DNA of 39,006 nucleotides from assembly GCA_022424955.1 (NCBI GenBank), contig JAKMGK010000070.1:1-39006 (forward strand), given 5' to 3'. Shown in pieces: positions 8,694 through 17,134 of this stretch; the first letter of the stretch is position 1, and each line of letters starts with the position of its first letter. A program made the position numbers and the translations under genes. Origin of the DNA: Flavobacteriaceae bacterium. Its GTDB lineage: Bacteria; Bacteroidota; Bacteroidia; Flavobacteriales; Flavobacteriaceae. The notes beneath the pieces were generated by a model. The model did not search any database, had not been told where the DNA came from, and was given only the letters and a program-made list of their open reading frames with translations.

Positions 8694-9974
8694 TTATAAT
8701 TGATCGAGGAGTTGCTCTAGGGCAATTCCTCTAGATCCTTTGATTAAGATAGTGTGATCAAGTATCGATTGATTAGCGAGGTGATTCTTCGCTTCAGCGG
8801 TATTTTTAAACGCGCTAAAACCCTCTGTTTTTGAAGCACAAAAATGTGGCCCCACCAGAATAGCGTGATCAATCGCCCCTTTTTTTAATTGATCAATAAT
8901 AGCCTGATGCTCTCCATGAGTATATTGTCCTAATTCAAGCATATCTCCTAAAATGACCAACTTAGCTTTTGCTTTTACATCAATAAATGATTCAATAGCT
9001 GCGCTCATACTTGTAGGATTAGCATTATAAGCATCAAGAAGAATGTGATTGTTTTTTGTTTTGATCCACTGTGATCGATTATTCTCTGGAGTGAAAGAGG
9101 CAATTCCTTTTTGGATATCAGTGAGCGGGATTTCAAAAAATTCCCCAAAGGTGACAGCAGCGTTAAGATTGTCAAAATTATACGCCCCTGTTAATTGAGA
9201 AGTAATGTTGACCTCTCCTATGTGAACAGTGCAATATCCGTTTTTGTTAATACTATTGGCGAGCTGGGTTTGTGCTAATTTATCTTTGCCAAAAATGTAA
9301 CGATTTAAACCTTCGCTTTGTTGCATTTGTTTTTTATCGTTGCCATTGATAATAGCAATGCCCTTGTTTTCTCTTAAATAATCATACAGTTCACTTTTTC
9401 CTTTTACGACTCCCTCAAGACTTCCAAAGCCTTCTAAATGCGCTTTTCCAAAATTAGTGATATAGCCCATTGTTGGAGCAGCAATTTTGGATAGGAATGC
9501 AATTTCCTCTAGGTGATTTGCTCCCATTTCAATCAAAGCGATTTCTGTACTTTCTTTTATATTGAGTAAGCTTAATGGTACTCCAATATGATTATTGAGA
9601 TTACCGTGAGTGGCTAAAACGTCAAAGTTTTGAGTAAGAACATTTTTAATTAATTCCTTAGAGGTGGTTTTACCATTTGATCCAGTTAGACCTATTACAG
9701 GAATATTAAATTGATTTCTATGGAAATGCGCTAGGTCCTGTAAGGTGTTAAGACTGTCTTCTACTAGGAGGGCATTTTGATGAACTGGATCGTGTTCTAT
9801 GTCGTCATAAATAACATAAGCGGCTCCTTGTTCTAGTGCTTTTCTAGCAAATTTATTCCCATTAAAGTTTTCTCCTTTAAGACAAAAAAACAGGCAGTTA
9901 GCGGGTAGATTTCTGGTGTCTGTTGAAACCCCTTTGCAGTTTAAAAAGAGTTGATGTATTTCCGCAATGTTCAT
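8694..9974 (-). CDS. murF: UDP-N-acetylmuramoyl-tripeptide--D-alanyl-D-alanine ligase
   Basis: MurF adds D-Ala-D-Ala to UDP-MurNAc-tripeptide, the last cytoplasmic step of peptidoglycan precursor synthesis. The frame is open from 10085, but the ATG at 9974 is preferred: it gives MNIAEIHQLFLNCKGVSTDTR, the usual MurF N-terminus, and 426 residues, whereas the longer form would overlap gldJ and begin with a basic tail of no known function. Seen here are an N-terminal domain with FFCLKGENFNGNKFA, the Mur ligase P-loop TGSNGKTTSKELI, the central IEMGANHLEEI, and a C-terminal domain with ILGDMLELG. A terminator hairpin lies directly before the start codon. Confidence 0.95.
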   Translation of the reverse strand: MNIAEIHQLFLNCKGVSTDTRNLPANCLFFCLKGENFNGNKFARKALEQGAAYVIYDDIEHDPVHQNALLVEDSLNTLQDLAHFHRNQFNIPVIGLTGSNGKTTSKELIKNVLTQNFDVLATHGNLNNHIGVPLSLLNIKESTEIALIEMGANHLEEIAFLSKIAAPTMGYITNFGKAHLEGFGSLEGVVKGKSELYDYLRENKGIAIINGNDKKQMQQSEGLNRYIFGKDKLAQTQLANSINKNGYCTVHIGEVNITSQLTGAYNFDNLNAAVTFGEFFEIPLTDIQKGIASFTPENNRSQWIKTKNNHILLDAYNANPTSMSAAIESFIDVKAKAKLVILGDMLELGQYTHGEHQAIIDQLKKGAIDHAILVGPHFCASKTEGFSAFKNTAEAKNHLANQSILDHTILIKGSRGIALEQLLDQL

Positions 9975-9978
9975 ATGC

Positions 9979-10005
9979 AAAAAAAGGCATTCGAAAATGC
10001 CTTTT
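9979..10005 (-). terminator. Rho-independent terminator between gldJ and murF
   Basis: On the minus strand AAAAGGCATT (10005-9996), a 4-base loop and AATGCCTTTT (9991-9982) form a hairpin. It is followed by an unbroken T tract, seven residues to 9979. It should end gldJ transcripts. Its T tract stops 4 bases before the murF ATG, so it also occupies the murF ribosome-binding region. Confidence 0.85.
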
Positions 10006-10015
10006 GATTTATATT

Positions 10016-11701
10016 TTACCCTCTTCTTTTGTGTCGAGCGGTTTTTTTGTTTTTGCTTTTGGATCCCAATCGGGTCATGGCGCATCTAAAGCCAATGTAA
10101 TCTGTGGCGATGTACTGAGGTAGAAATCTTCTTTGCGCTGGATCTAACCAATAAGCGCGATCTTTCCATGATCCTCCTTTATAGACCCTTACTTCGTCTG
10201 TAATCAAACTGGTTTTCTTGTTGGATTTATCTTTTTTATAAATCTTAGTGCCATTTTCTATGGTTACACCTGGCGTGTCTGGTGCACTATACATGGCCGT
10301 TGATCCAGGGTAATCTTTAGCAATTTCCTCTTTACTACTCCCCTGTAGATCTGCATAAATACGTGACGAAGGGACATCACCATCACGATAATTTCTATTG
10401 TCTGTTTGAGTAAAGTTTTGTCTTAGAAAAGTTTCTTCTTCGTCAATATCTTGAAGTTTTAATTGACCTGGAATACGTTTTAAGAGGACTTTGCCATTAG
10501 GCATGGTATCATAGACTAGTTGGTCGGGTGAAATTACTTCTGCCCTTCCATCTTCCCCAATAACGGCTTTTTGATAAACGTTTCCTCTGTAGTAGTTAAA
10601 GTCATTGGCTTCATCGTCAATAATTGGTCGATAAACATCAGATACCCATTCGGCAACATTACCGGCCATATCATAAACGCCAAAATCATTTGGAGGATAG
10701 GCTTTTACTTGTATGGTGATATCAGCTCCATCGTCTGACCATCCAGCGATTCCGCCATAATCTCCTTTACCTAGTTTAAAGTTGGCCAATTGATCTCCCT
10801 CTGTTCTTCTTTCTTCAGAACGGGTGTATTCACCAGACCAAGGATATTTCTTTTTCCCTCTATAGGCATTGTATTCTCTTTCTCCTGCTAATGCGAGAGC
10901 AGCATATTCCCACTCTGATTCTGTTGGGAGTCGGTACGAAGGAAGTAAAATTCCTTTTTCAACTCCTGCAAAGTTGTTAATCTCTGTAGTATCTTTTTTG
11001 ATTTTCCCATTTTTACCGGCAATACTGTCAATTTTCCCACCATAGGTTTGTTCGGGAACTTTAAGATAGGCACTTGTGCTAAAGGTGCTGTTTGCATCGA
11101 TAACATCTGTATTGTATCGGGTATCTTTTTCTAAATACGCTTCGCGTTCTAAAATAAATTCGTTGACACGATCAGTTCTCCATTCTGCAAACTGTACTGC
11201 CTGCATCCAGTTTACTCCAACAACAGGGTATTCTGCATAGGCAGGGTGACGTAAATAATTAGAGGTTAATTCTTCAACATAGCCTAAACGGTTTCTCCAT
11301 ACAAGTGTATCGGGCAAAGCACCCTGGTAGATGTATTTATATTTTTCATCTTCTTTAGGGAAAACAAATTCTAACCAATCAAGATACTCTAAGTACATTA
11401 AGTTAGTTACCTCGGTCTCATCTATATAAAAAGACATCACGTGTTGACGTGAAGGAGAGTTGTTCCAGTCGTGCATTACATCGTCTTGAACTTGTCCTTT
11501 AGTAAAGGTTCCTCCTTCAATAAAGACTAATCCTGGTCCTGTCTCTTGATCTTCAAATTCAACATTATACTGGAATCCACCTTTCTTAGAGTTGATGGAC
11601 CATCCTGTTGCTCTTGATTGATTATTTCTTCCGCAGGAAGAAAAAATTAATCCACTTAAAAGAGCAAAAAGCGTAAATCTCGAAATAACCTTAACATTCA
11701 T
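10016..11701 (-). CDS. gldJ: Gliding motility / type IX secretion lipoprotein GldJ
   Basis: The 561-residue lipoprotein has a signal peptide ending FSSC (Cys23) and a formylglycine-generating-enzyme-like (sulfatase-modifying factor) fold across residues about 55-540. Supporting segments are FIEGGTFTKGQ, FYIDETEVTNLMYLEYLDW, YPVVGVNWMQAVQFAEW, RLPTESEWEYAALA, YDMAGNVAEWVSDVY, VYKGGSWKD and the terminal YIGFRCAM. GldJ is an outer-membrane-associated protein needed for the gliding motor and stability of the type IX machinery; it is not known to act as an enzyme. It is divergent from porV and upstream of murF, an arrangement known in Flavobacteriia. The start at 11701 agrees with the signal peptide. 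Confidence 0.95.
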   Translation of the reverse strand: MNVKVISRFTLFALLSGLIFSSCGRNNQSRATGWSINSKKGGFQYNVEFEDQETGPGLVFIEGGTFTKGQVQDDVMHDWNNSPSRQHVMSFYIDETEVTNLMYLEYLDWLEFVFPKEDEKYKYIYQGALPDTLVWRNRLGYVEELTSNYLRHPAYAEYPVVGVNWMQAVQFAEWRTDRVNEFILEREAYLEKDTRYNTDVIDANSTFSTSAYLKVPEQTYGGKIDSIAGKNGKIKKDTTEINNFAGVEKGILLPSYRLPTESEWEYAALALAGEREYNAYRGKKKYPWSGEYTRSEERRTEGDQLANFKLGKGDYGGIAGWSDDGADITIQVKAYPPNDFGVYDMAGNVAEWVSDVYRPIIDDEANDFNYYRGNVYQKAVIGEDGRAEVISPDQLVYDTMPNGKVLLKRIPGQLKLQDIDEEETFLRQNFTQTDNRNYRDGDVPSSRIYADLQGSSKEEIAKDYPGSTAMYSAPDTPGVTIENGTKIYKKDKSNKKTSLITDEVRVYKGGSWKDRAYWLDPAQRRFLPQYIATDYIGFRCAMTRLGSKSKNKKTARHKRRG

Positions 11702-11900
11702 ACTTTATCTTTTACAATTCTACATTGCTTAATATTAACGCAATATACAAAATATTGAGGCAAGCTAAACTATTTTGACCTGCTACAATATGACTATATA
11801 ACGTAATCATAAAGTATTTATTGTTATAAAATTTAAACAATTTAAATACTTGAATTTCCATACAAGAAAAGTCTATTTTTTGCGTTATAAGCTTGTACCT

Positions 11901-13085
11901 ATGAAGGCAATTAACCCAATGAGAAAATATTTTTACCTCTCTGTATTTACACTTTTAATGAGTTTAAAGGTATTGGGCCAAAGCAACAGTCGTGTCATCA
12001 CCACTGGGGTGCCATTTTTATTAATTACTCCAGATGCGAGATCTGCCGGTATGGGAGAGTTAGGGGTGGCTACCTCTGCAGATGTTTACTCTCAACAATG
12101 GAATCCTGCCAAATATGTTTTTGCAGAGAAAAGCCAAGGTTTAGGCGTGAGTTATACCCCTTATTTAAGTAAACTTGTTGATGATATTTTTTTAGCGAAT
12201 ATTACTTATTATACTAAAAACACCGAGCGAAGCGCTTGGGGAGCCAGTTTGAAATACTTTAGCTTGGGAGACATACAATTTAACGATTTGGTTGCGAATA
12301 CTATTGTCCAGCAGGGAATCGAACGTCCTAACGAACTTACCCTTGATATTTCTTACGGGTTGAAATTAAATGAAAAATTTTCTCTTGCGGTGGCTGGAAG
12401 ATTTATTCGTTCAGATTTAAAACTCTCTAGTGATGTCGACGCTACTCCTGCAAGCACGCTGGGAGTTGATATTGCCGGTTTTTATAGAGGAGATGTATTT
12501 GATTTAGGTGACAATAAAGGATGCATGAGATATGGAATGAATATTTCCAATATTGGTCCAAGACTCAAATATGATGAAGGAGGTCAAAAGAATTATATTC
12601 CAACCAACCTTCGTATTGGGACAGGATTAGAACTAATTATTGATGCGAATAATACGTTGAATTTTAATTTAGAGCTCAATAAATTATTGGTTCCCTCTCC
12701 AGTAGCAGTCATTGAAAATGGTGAAATTCAAGGGTATCAACAGCCAGATATTACTTTTCTAAAAGGTATTTTTGAATCCTTTAACGACGCTCCGGGAGGG
12801 TTTAGTGAAGAGTTAAAAGAAATTACCTGGGCGACAGGAATCGAATATGTTTTTCAAGATTCTTTTGCCTTGCGTACGGGGTATTTTAACGAAAGTTTAG
12901 AGAAGGGATCAAGACGCTTTTTAACCTTAGGGGCAGGATTTAGATTAGATTTTGCCAATATTGACATCTCTTATTTATTTTCGACATCGAAAATTCGAAA
13001 TCCGCTCGAAAACACTTTGCGCTTTTCCTTGACCTTTAATCTTTCTGGGGGAGATCAACTCTTAAATGATTCTTCAGCTCAGTAA
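11901..13085 (+). CDS. porV: Type IX secretion outer membrane protein PorV (LptO)
   Basis: PorV is a FadL-like outer membrane beta-barrel that receives type IX cargo from the translocon and hands it to the attachment complex. The frame is open from 11850, but the ATG at 11901 (or 11919, MRKYFYLSVFTLLMSLKVLG) places the signal peptide at the N-terminus; 11901 gives 394 residues. Diagnostic sequence follows the cleavage site: SRVITTGVPFLLITPDARSAGMGELGVATSADVYSQQWNPAKYVF, in separate short conserved blocks. Alternating beta-strand pattern runs to the end, which closes in a typical barrel strand (LRFSLTFNLSG). It is divergent from gldJ. Confidence 0.93.
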   Translation: MKAINPMRKYFYLSVFTLLMSLKVLGQSNSRVITTGVPFLLITPDARSAGMGELGVATSADVYSQQWNPAKYVFAEKSQGLGVSYTPYLSKLVDDIFLANITYYTKNTERSAWGASLKYFSLGDIQFNDLVANTIVQQGIERPNELTLDISYGLKLNEKFSLAVAGRFIRSDLKLSSDVDATPASTLGVDIAGFYRGDVFDLGDNKGCMRYGMNISNIGPRLKYDEGGQKNYIPTNLRIGTGLELIIDANNTLNFNLELNKLLVPSPVAVIENGEIQGYQQPDITFLKGIFESFNDAPGGFSEELKEITWATGIEYVFQDSFALRTGYFNESLEKGSRRFLTLGAGFRLDFANIDISYLFSTSKIRNPLENTLRFSLTFNLSGGDQLLNDSSAQ

Positions 13086-13153
13086 AATTCCATTTGAGTC
13101 AAAGAATAACTTTTAAGCCTCTTTTTGTTATCTTATTTCTCGACAAAATGTGG

Positions 13154-13161
13154 TATTTTTG
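13154..13161 (+). promoter_or_regulatory. -7 box for pdhA-pdhC
   Basis: TATTTTTG matches TAnnTTTG exactly and lies 34 bases before the pdhA start. The nearest upstream TTG (13125-13127) is 26 bases away, longer than usual, so the -33 element is weak or absent. Confidence 0.55.
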
Positions 13162-13195
13162 TCATCAATTGAAACCATAATCACTCGCTTAACGA

Positions 13196-14197
13196 ATGAA
13201 GAAAATTACCAAACAGACCTATATAGATTGGTACAAGGACATGCTGTTCTGGCGCAAATTTGAAGATAAACTCGCTGCCGTTTATATCCAGCAGAAAGTA
13301 CGTGGATTCCTCCATCTTTACAATGGACAAGAAGCTATTTTAGCTGGGGCCTTACATGCGATGAAACTAGGAAAAGACAGAATGATTACTGCTTATCGAA
13401 ACCATGTTCAGCCCATTGGAATGGGAGTAGATCCAAAACGTGTTATGGCAGAATTGTATGGAAAAGCCACCGGAACCTCTAACGGTTTAGGAGGATCAAT
13501 GCATATCTTCTCTAAAGAACATCGTTTTCATGGAGGACATGGAATTGTAGGAGGGCAAATCCCACTAGGAGCTGGAATGGCTTTTGGAGATAAATATCAC
13601 AACACAGGGGCAGTAACCTTGTGTTTTATGGGAGATGGTGCGGTTCGTCAAGGATCACTTCACGAAACCTTAAACCTTGCAACCTTATGGGAACTACCTG
13701 TTGTATTCATTGTTGAAAATAATGGATATGCCATGGGAACTTCTGTTGCAAGAACGGCCTCTCACCAAGAAATTTGGAAACTAGGGTTGGGCTATGAAAT
13801 GCCTTGTGGACCTGTCGATGGAATGGACCCAGTTGCTGTAGCTAAAGCTTTAGACAAAGCGATGAAACACGCCAGAGACGGAAAAGGACCTACATTCTTA
13901 GAAATGAAAACCTACCGATATCGAGGACATTCAATGTCTGATGCACAACACTATCGCACAAAAGCCGAGGTAGAAGAGTACAAAAAAATCGACCCCATTA
14001 CTCAGGTAAAAGATATCATTGTAGAAAAGAAATACCTTAGTGATGATGATTTTAGTGCCATTGAGGCAGACGTCAAAGCACGCGTGGCTGAATGCGAAAA
14101 GTTTGCAGAAGAGTCATCTTATCCAGAAAAATCTGTGATGTATGATGCAGTATATGAAGAGCCTAATTATCCATTTTTAAAACATAAATTAAGCTAA
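13196..14197 (+). CDS. pdhA: Pyruvate dehydrogenase E1 component, alpha subunit
   Basis: The 333-residue protein matches E1-alpha of the alpha2beta2 type. The thiamine diphosphate/magnesium motif runs from GDGAVRQGSLHETLNLA (near residue 145) to VENNGYAMGT about 30 residues later. YNGQEAI, AYRNH, GGSMHIF and GGHGIVGGQIPLGAG are typical E1-alpha segments, and the phosphorylation-loop region YRYRGHSMSD is present. It decarboxylates pyruvate and transfers the acetyl group to the lipoyl domains of the next gene product. The E1-beta gene (pdhB) is not beside it, which is common in this class. The E2 gene starts two bases after its stop. Confidence 0.96.
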   Translation: MKKITKQTYIDWYKDMLFWRKFEDKLAAVYIQQKVRGFLHLYNGQEAILAGALHAMKLGKDRMITAYRNHVQPIGMGVDPKRVMAELYGKATGTSNGLGGSMHIFSKEHRFHGGHGIVGGQIPLGAGMAFGDKYHNTGAVTLCFMGDGAVRQGSLHETLNLATLWELPVVFIVENNGYAMGTSVARTASHQEIWKLGLGYEMPCGPVDGMDPVAVAKALDKAMKHARDGKGPTFLEMKTYRYRGHSMSDAQHYRTKAEVEEYKKIDPITQVKDIIVEKKYLSDDDFSAIEADVKARVAECEKFAEESSYPEKSVMYDAVYEEPNYPFLKHKLS

Positions 14198-14199
14198 CA

Positions 14200-15801
14200 A
14201 TGGCAGAGATTATTAACATGCCTCGTTTGAGTGACACCATGGAAGAAGGAACTGTAGCAACATGGTTCAAAAAGGTGGGTGACACCGTTAAAGAAGGAGA
14301 TATTTTAGCTGAAATCGAAACAGATAAAGCGACCATGGAGTTTGAAGCTTTCTATGAAGGCGAACTCCTACATATTGGAATACACGAAGGCGAAACCGCA
14401 CCAGTAGATTCCTTATTAGCCATTATTGGTGAAAAAGGAGAAGATATTTCTGCTCACCTTAACGGCGGAAGCCCAGCAGCTGAAAGCGAACAAGTTGCCG
14501 AAGCAGCTACCCCAGCAGCTACTGAAGCAGCTGCGGCAGTAAGTATACCAGATAATGTTGAGGTAATTACCATGCCACGGCTAAGTGATACCATGGAAGA
14601 AGGAACCGTTGCTACCTGGCTTAAGAAAGTAGGAGACACAGTAAACGAAGGGGATATTTTAGCTGAAATCGAAACAGATAAAGCTACTATGGAATTTGAA
14701 GCCTTTTATGCAGGAACATTATTGCATATTGGGATTCAAGAAGGAGAATCTGCTCCAGTAGATAGTTTGTTGGCCATTATTGGCGATAAAGATGCAGATG
14801 TAAATCAAGCCATTGCTGCGGCAACTGCTTCTTCTCAAGAAGCTGTTCCAGCTCCAGTAGAAGCACCAAAAGCACCAGCAACTCCCGCACCAGCAGCAAC
14901 GCCAGTAGCTGCACCTGTTAAGGCAGCGGCGCCAGCACCTGTCCCAGTAAAAAACACAAGTGGTCGAGTGATCGCTTCTCCATTAGCAAAGAAACTAGCA
15001 GAAGAACGCGGAATTCAAATTGCTAATGTTCCAGGTTCTGGGGATGGCGGAAGAATTGTAAAGCGCGATATTGAAAATTATCAAGCCACTGGAAGTGTAG
15101 CAGCAATGCCACAGGGTATAGAATCTTCTGAAGAAGAGCCTAATAATCAAATGCGTAAAACCATTGCAAAACGTTTAGCTGCCTCTAAGTTCAATGCACC
15201 TCACTACTATTTAAGCGTGGAATTTGATATGGAAAATGCCATGGCGTTCCGTCAACAATACAACTCTGTTCCTGATACAAAGATTTCATTCAATGATATC
15301 GTTGTAAAAGCCACTGCAAAGGCTCTTAAACAACATCCGCAGGTAAATTCACGTTGGCATGACGATAAAATTGTCAAGAATCATCATGTACACATGGGTG
15401 TTGCAGTTGCTGTTGAAGATGGCTTAGTAGTCCCTGTTGTGAAGTTTGCAGATGAATTGTCTTTACCGCAAATAGGGGCACAAGTAAAAGATTATGCAGG
15501 TAGAGCAAGAGATAAAAAGCTTACTCCAGCAGAGATGGATGGAAGTACTTTCACGATATCTAATTTAGGAATGTTTGGGATTGAAACCTTTACTTCGATT
15601 ATCAATCAACCTAATTCTGCGATCCTATCTGTAGGAGCAATTGTAGAAAAGCCTGTGGTTAAAAATGGAGCAATCGTTGTAGGTCATACCATGAAATTAA
15701 CCCTAGCCTGTGACCACCGTTCTGTTGATGGTGCAACAGGATCTTTATTTTTACAAACCCTTAAAGGGTATATTGAAAATCCAGTAACGATGCTTGTTTA
15801 A
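14200..15801 (+). CDS. pdhC: Pyruvate dehydrogenase E2 (dihydrolipoamide acetyltransferase) with two lipoyl domains
   Basis: The 533-residue protein has two lipoyl domains in tandem (residues about 2-83 and 120-201) with lipoylated Lys43 and Lys161, each in ETDKATMEFEAF. Ala/Pro-rich swinging linkers follow each. A peripheral-subunit-binding domain lies at about 257-292 (ASPLAKKLAEERGI, later GDGGRIVKRDI), and a catalytic domain fills 310-533 with active site DHRSVDGA (His506, Asp510). It transfers acetyl groups from E1 to CoA in the cytoplasm. The two lipoyl domains are almost identical, including 32 identical bases at 14299-14330 and 14653-14684, so the duplication is recent or kept uniform by gene conversion. 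It is translationally close-coupled to pdhA and followed by a terminator. Confidence 0.96.
   Translation: MAEIINMPRLSDTMEEGTVATWFKKVGDTVKEGDILAEIETDKATMEFEAFYEGELLHIGIHEGETAPVDSLLAIIGEKGEDISAHLNGGSPAAESEQVAEAATPAATEAAAAVSIPDNVEVITMPRLSDTMEEGTVATWLKKVGDTVNEGDILAEIETDKATMEFEAFYAGTLLHIGIQEGESAPVDSLLAIIGDKDADVNQAIAAATASSQEAVPAPVEAPKAPATPAPAATPVAAPVKAAAPAPVPVKNTSGRVIASPLAKKLAEERGIQIANVPGSGDGGRIVKRDIENYQATGSVAAMPQGIESSEEEPNNQMRKTIAKRLAASKFNAPHYYLSVEFDMENAMAFRQQYNSVPDTKISFNDIVVKATAKALKQHPQVNSRWHDDKIVKNHHVHMGVAVAVEDGLVVPVVKFADELSLPQIGAQVKDYAGRARDKKLTPAEMDGSTFTISNLGMFGIETFTSIINQPNSAILSVGAIVEKPVVKNGAIVVGHTMKLTLACDHRSVDGATGSLFLQTLKGYIENPVTMLV
14299..14684 (+). repeat. Direct repeat from tandem lipoyl domains (unit offset 354 bp)
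   Basis: The 32 bases at 14299-14330 recur exactly at 14653-14684, and shorter identical blocks (ACCATGGAAGAAGGAAC) recur with the same 354-base offset, equal to 118 codons. The repeat is inside pdhC. Confidence 0.85.
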
Positions 15802-15808
15802 ACAAGCA
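15791..15808. repeat. Perfect 18-bp palindrome over the pdhC stop codon
   Basis: TGCTTGTTT is followed directly by its reverse complement AAACAAGCA, with the stop codon TAA at 15799-15801 across the centre. It lies 14 bases before the terminator hairpin. It could be a protein-binding site or chance. Confidence 0.5.
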
Positions 15809-15822
15809 ATTATAATAGAAAT

Positions 15823-15847
15823 AACCCGCCATTGAGCGGGTTTTTTT
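15823..15847 (+). terminator. Rho-independent terminator after pdhC
   Basis: AACCCGC (15823-15829) pairs with GCGGGTT (15836-15842) around loop CATTGA, followed by a T tract to 15847. Confidence 0.93.
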
Positions 15848-15865
15848 ATCTTTAAAAAAAAATTC

Positions 15866-16534
15866 GTGAAAACACTATTAATTACAGGAGCAGGAAAAGG
15901 GATTGGCTACGCTACCACCGTTTTAGCCGCTAACCAAGGACATCAAGTCATTGCCCTTTCTCGCAATATAACCGCTTTAAAAGACATTGATGGTGTCCAG
16001 CCCTATTCGGTTGATCTAGCAAAGCCAGAAGAGATTAACGCCTTTGTCGATCAACTAAAAAATGCGCATATAGATGTATTGCTCAACAATGCAGGCTTGC
16101 TGACTAATACCCCTGTAGGGGAAAGTTCCTTTGCGCTTTATGAACGTATCTATAAAGTAAATGTCTTTGGCCTTGCCGAATTAACCCGTTTAGTTTTGCC
16201 CCTAATGAATCATTCAGGTCACGTGGTGAACATTAGTAGTATGGGAGGGATTCAAGGAAGTGCAAAGTTCCCAGGTTTATCCATCTATAGTAGTAGTAAG
16301 GCAGCAGTGATAACCTTGACAGAACTGTGGGCAGAAGAGTTAAAAGAAAGTGGACCCAGGTGTAATGCACTTGCTTTAGGTGCAGTTCAAACACAAATGT
16401 TAGCAGAAGCTTTTCCTGGGGTTAAGGCCCCTATTACCGCTGAAGATTTTGCCGCCTATGTTTTAGACTTTTGTCTTACAGGTCAATTGTACTACAACGG
16501 TAAAGTTTTACAGGTATCTTCTAGTACACCTTGA
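15866..16534 (+). CDS. Short-chain dehydrogenase/reductase (SDR family)
   Basis: The 222-residue protein starts at GTG; no in-frame ATG lies between the terminator and the conserved N-terminus. It has the classical SDR pattern: TGAGKGIG cofactor loop at the N-terminus, NNAG near residue 73, catalytic Ser in ISSMGG and YSSSK near 150. An NAD(P)-dependent reduction or oxidation of a small carbonyl or alcohol substrate is expected, but the substrate is unknown. It starts 19 bases after the pdhC terminator and is followed at 6 bases by the SprT-like gene, so it probably heads a three-gene unit with sprT-like and the manC remnant. No promoter box was recognised. Confidence 0.88.
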   Translation: MKTLLITGAGKGIGYATTVLAANQGHQVIALSRNITALKDIDGVQPYSVDLAKPEEINAFVDQLKNAHIDVLLNNAGLLTNTPVGESSFALYERIYKVNVFGLAELTRLVLPLMNHSGHVVNISSMGGIQGSAKFPGLSIYSSSKAAVITLTELWAEELKESGPRCNALALGAVQTQMLAEAFPGVKAPITAEDFAAYVLDFCLTGQLYYNGKVLQVSSSTP

Positions 16535-16540
16535 TGACGT

Positions 16541-17134
16541 ATGACATACAATGATTTTATCCCATTAGCGGCTCAAGACAAAGTAAGCGACTTGCTCAAT
16601 CATGAGCCAGTACTGGTTAAGGTCGTTAAAAAGAGGAGAACAAAGCACGGAGATTTCCGTAAATCACCTTCTGGGAAAATTCAAATTACAGTCAACGAAA
16701 ACGAGAATCCTTTTCGGTTTTTAATTACACTTTTACATGAAATCGCGCATCACATTGCCTTTCAAGAATATGGTTTTCGTATTGCTCCACATGGTCGTGA
16801 GTGGAAAAACACCTTTAACAGTATCGCACAACCATTTTTACTGTCTTCGATTTTTCCTTCCCCGCTTTTAGAGGTATTTCAGCATCACTTAAAAAATCCA
16901 AAAGCCAGCAGTGATACAGATATTCAATTAAGTTTAGCGCTTAAATCATTTGACCCTTCAACCCATAAAAAAGCTATCTTTGAATTGCCAGCAATGGCTA
17001 AATTTAAATTAGATAACGGCAGGATTTTTCAAAAAGTAAGAAAACAGAGAAAGCGCTATTTATGTACTGAATTGAGTTCTGGGAAATCTTATCTTTTTCA
17101 ACCTACTGTTGAAGTAGATCAAATGGAAGAATAA
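16541..17134 (+). CDS. SprT-like zinc metallopeptidase
   Basis: The 197-residue protein carries the zinc motif HEIAHH (His66, Glu67, His70) within LLHEIAHHIAF, and a downstream PHGREWKNTF segment that supplies the third ligand region in SprT-like proteins. The C-terminal part (FKLDNGRIFQKVRKQRKRYLC) resembles the Sprtn/SprT zinc-ribbon region, but only one Cys is visible, so the ribbon is lost or different. Relatives include SPRTN/Wss1, which cleave DNA-protein crosslinks; whether bacterial SprT-like proteins do this is not established. Its stop TAA is directly followed by the ATG of the next gene. Confidence 0.85.
   Translation: MTYNDFIPLAAQDKVSDLLNHEPVLVKVVKKRRTKHGDFRKSPSGKIQITVNENENPFRFLITLLHEIAHHIAFQEYGFRIAPHGREWKNTFNSIAQPFLLSSIFPSPLLEVFQHHLKNPKASSDTDIQLSLALKSFDPSTHKKAIFELPAMAKFKLDNGRIFQKVRKQRKRYLCTELSSGKSYLFQPTVEVDQMEE

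Noticed and set aside
9975-10085. N-terminal extension of MurF from 10085
   Set aside because: It would overlap gldJ, adds a basic tail absent from the family, and reads through the terminator hairpin; the ATG at 9974 gives the normal N-terminus.
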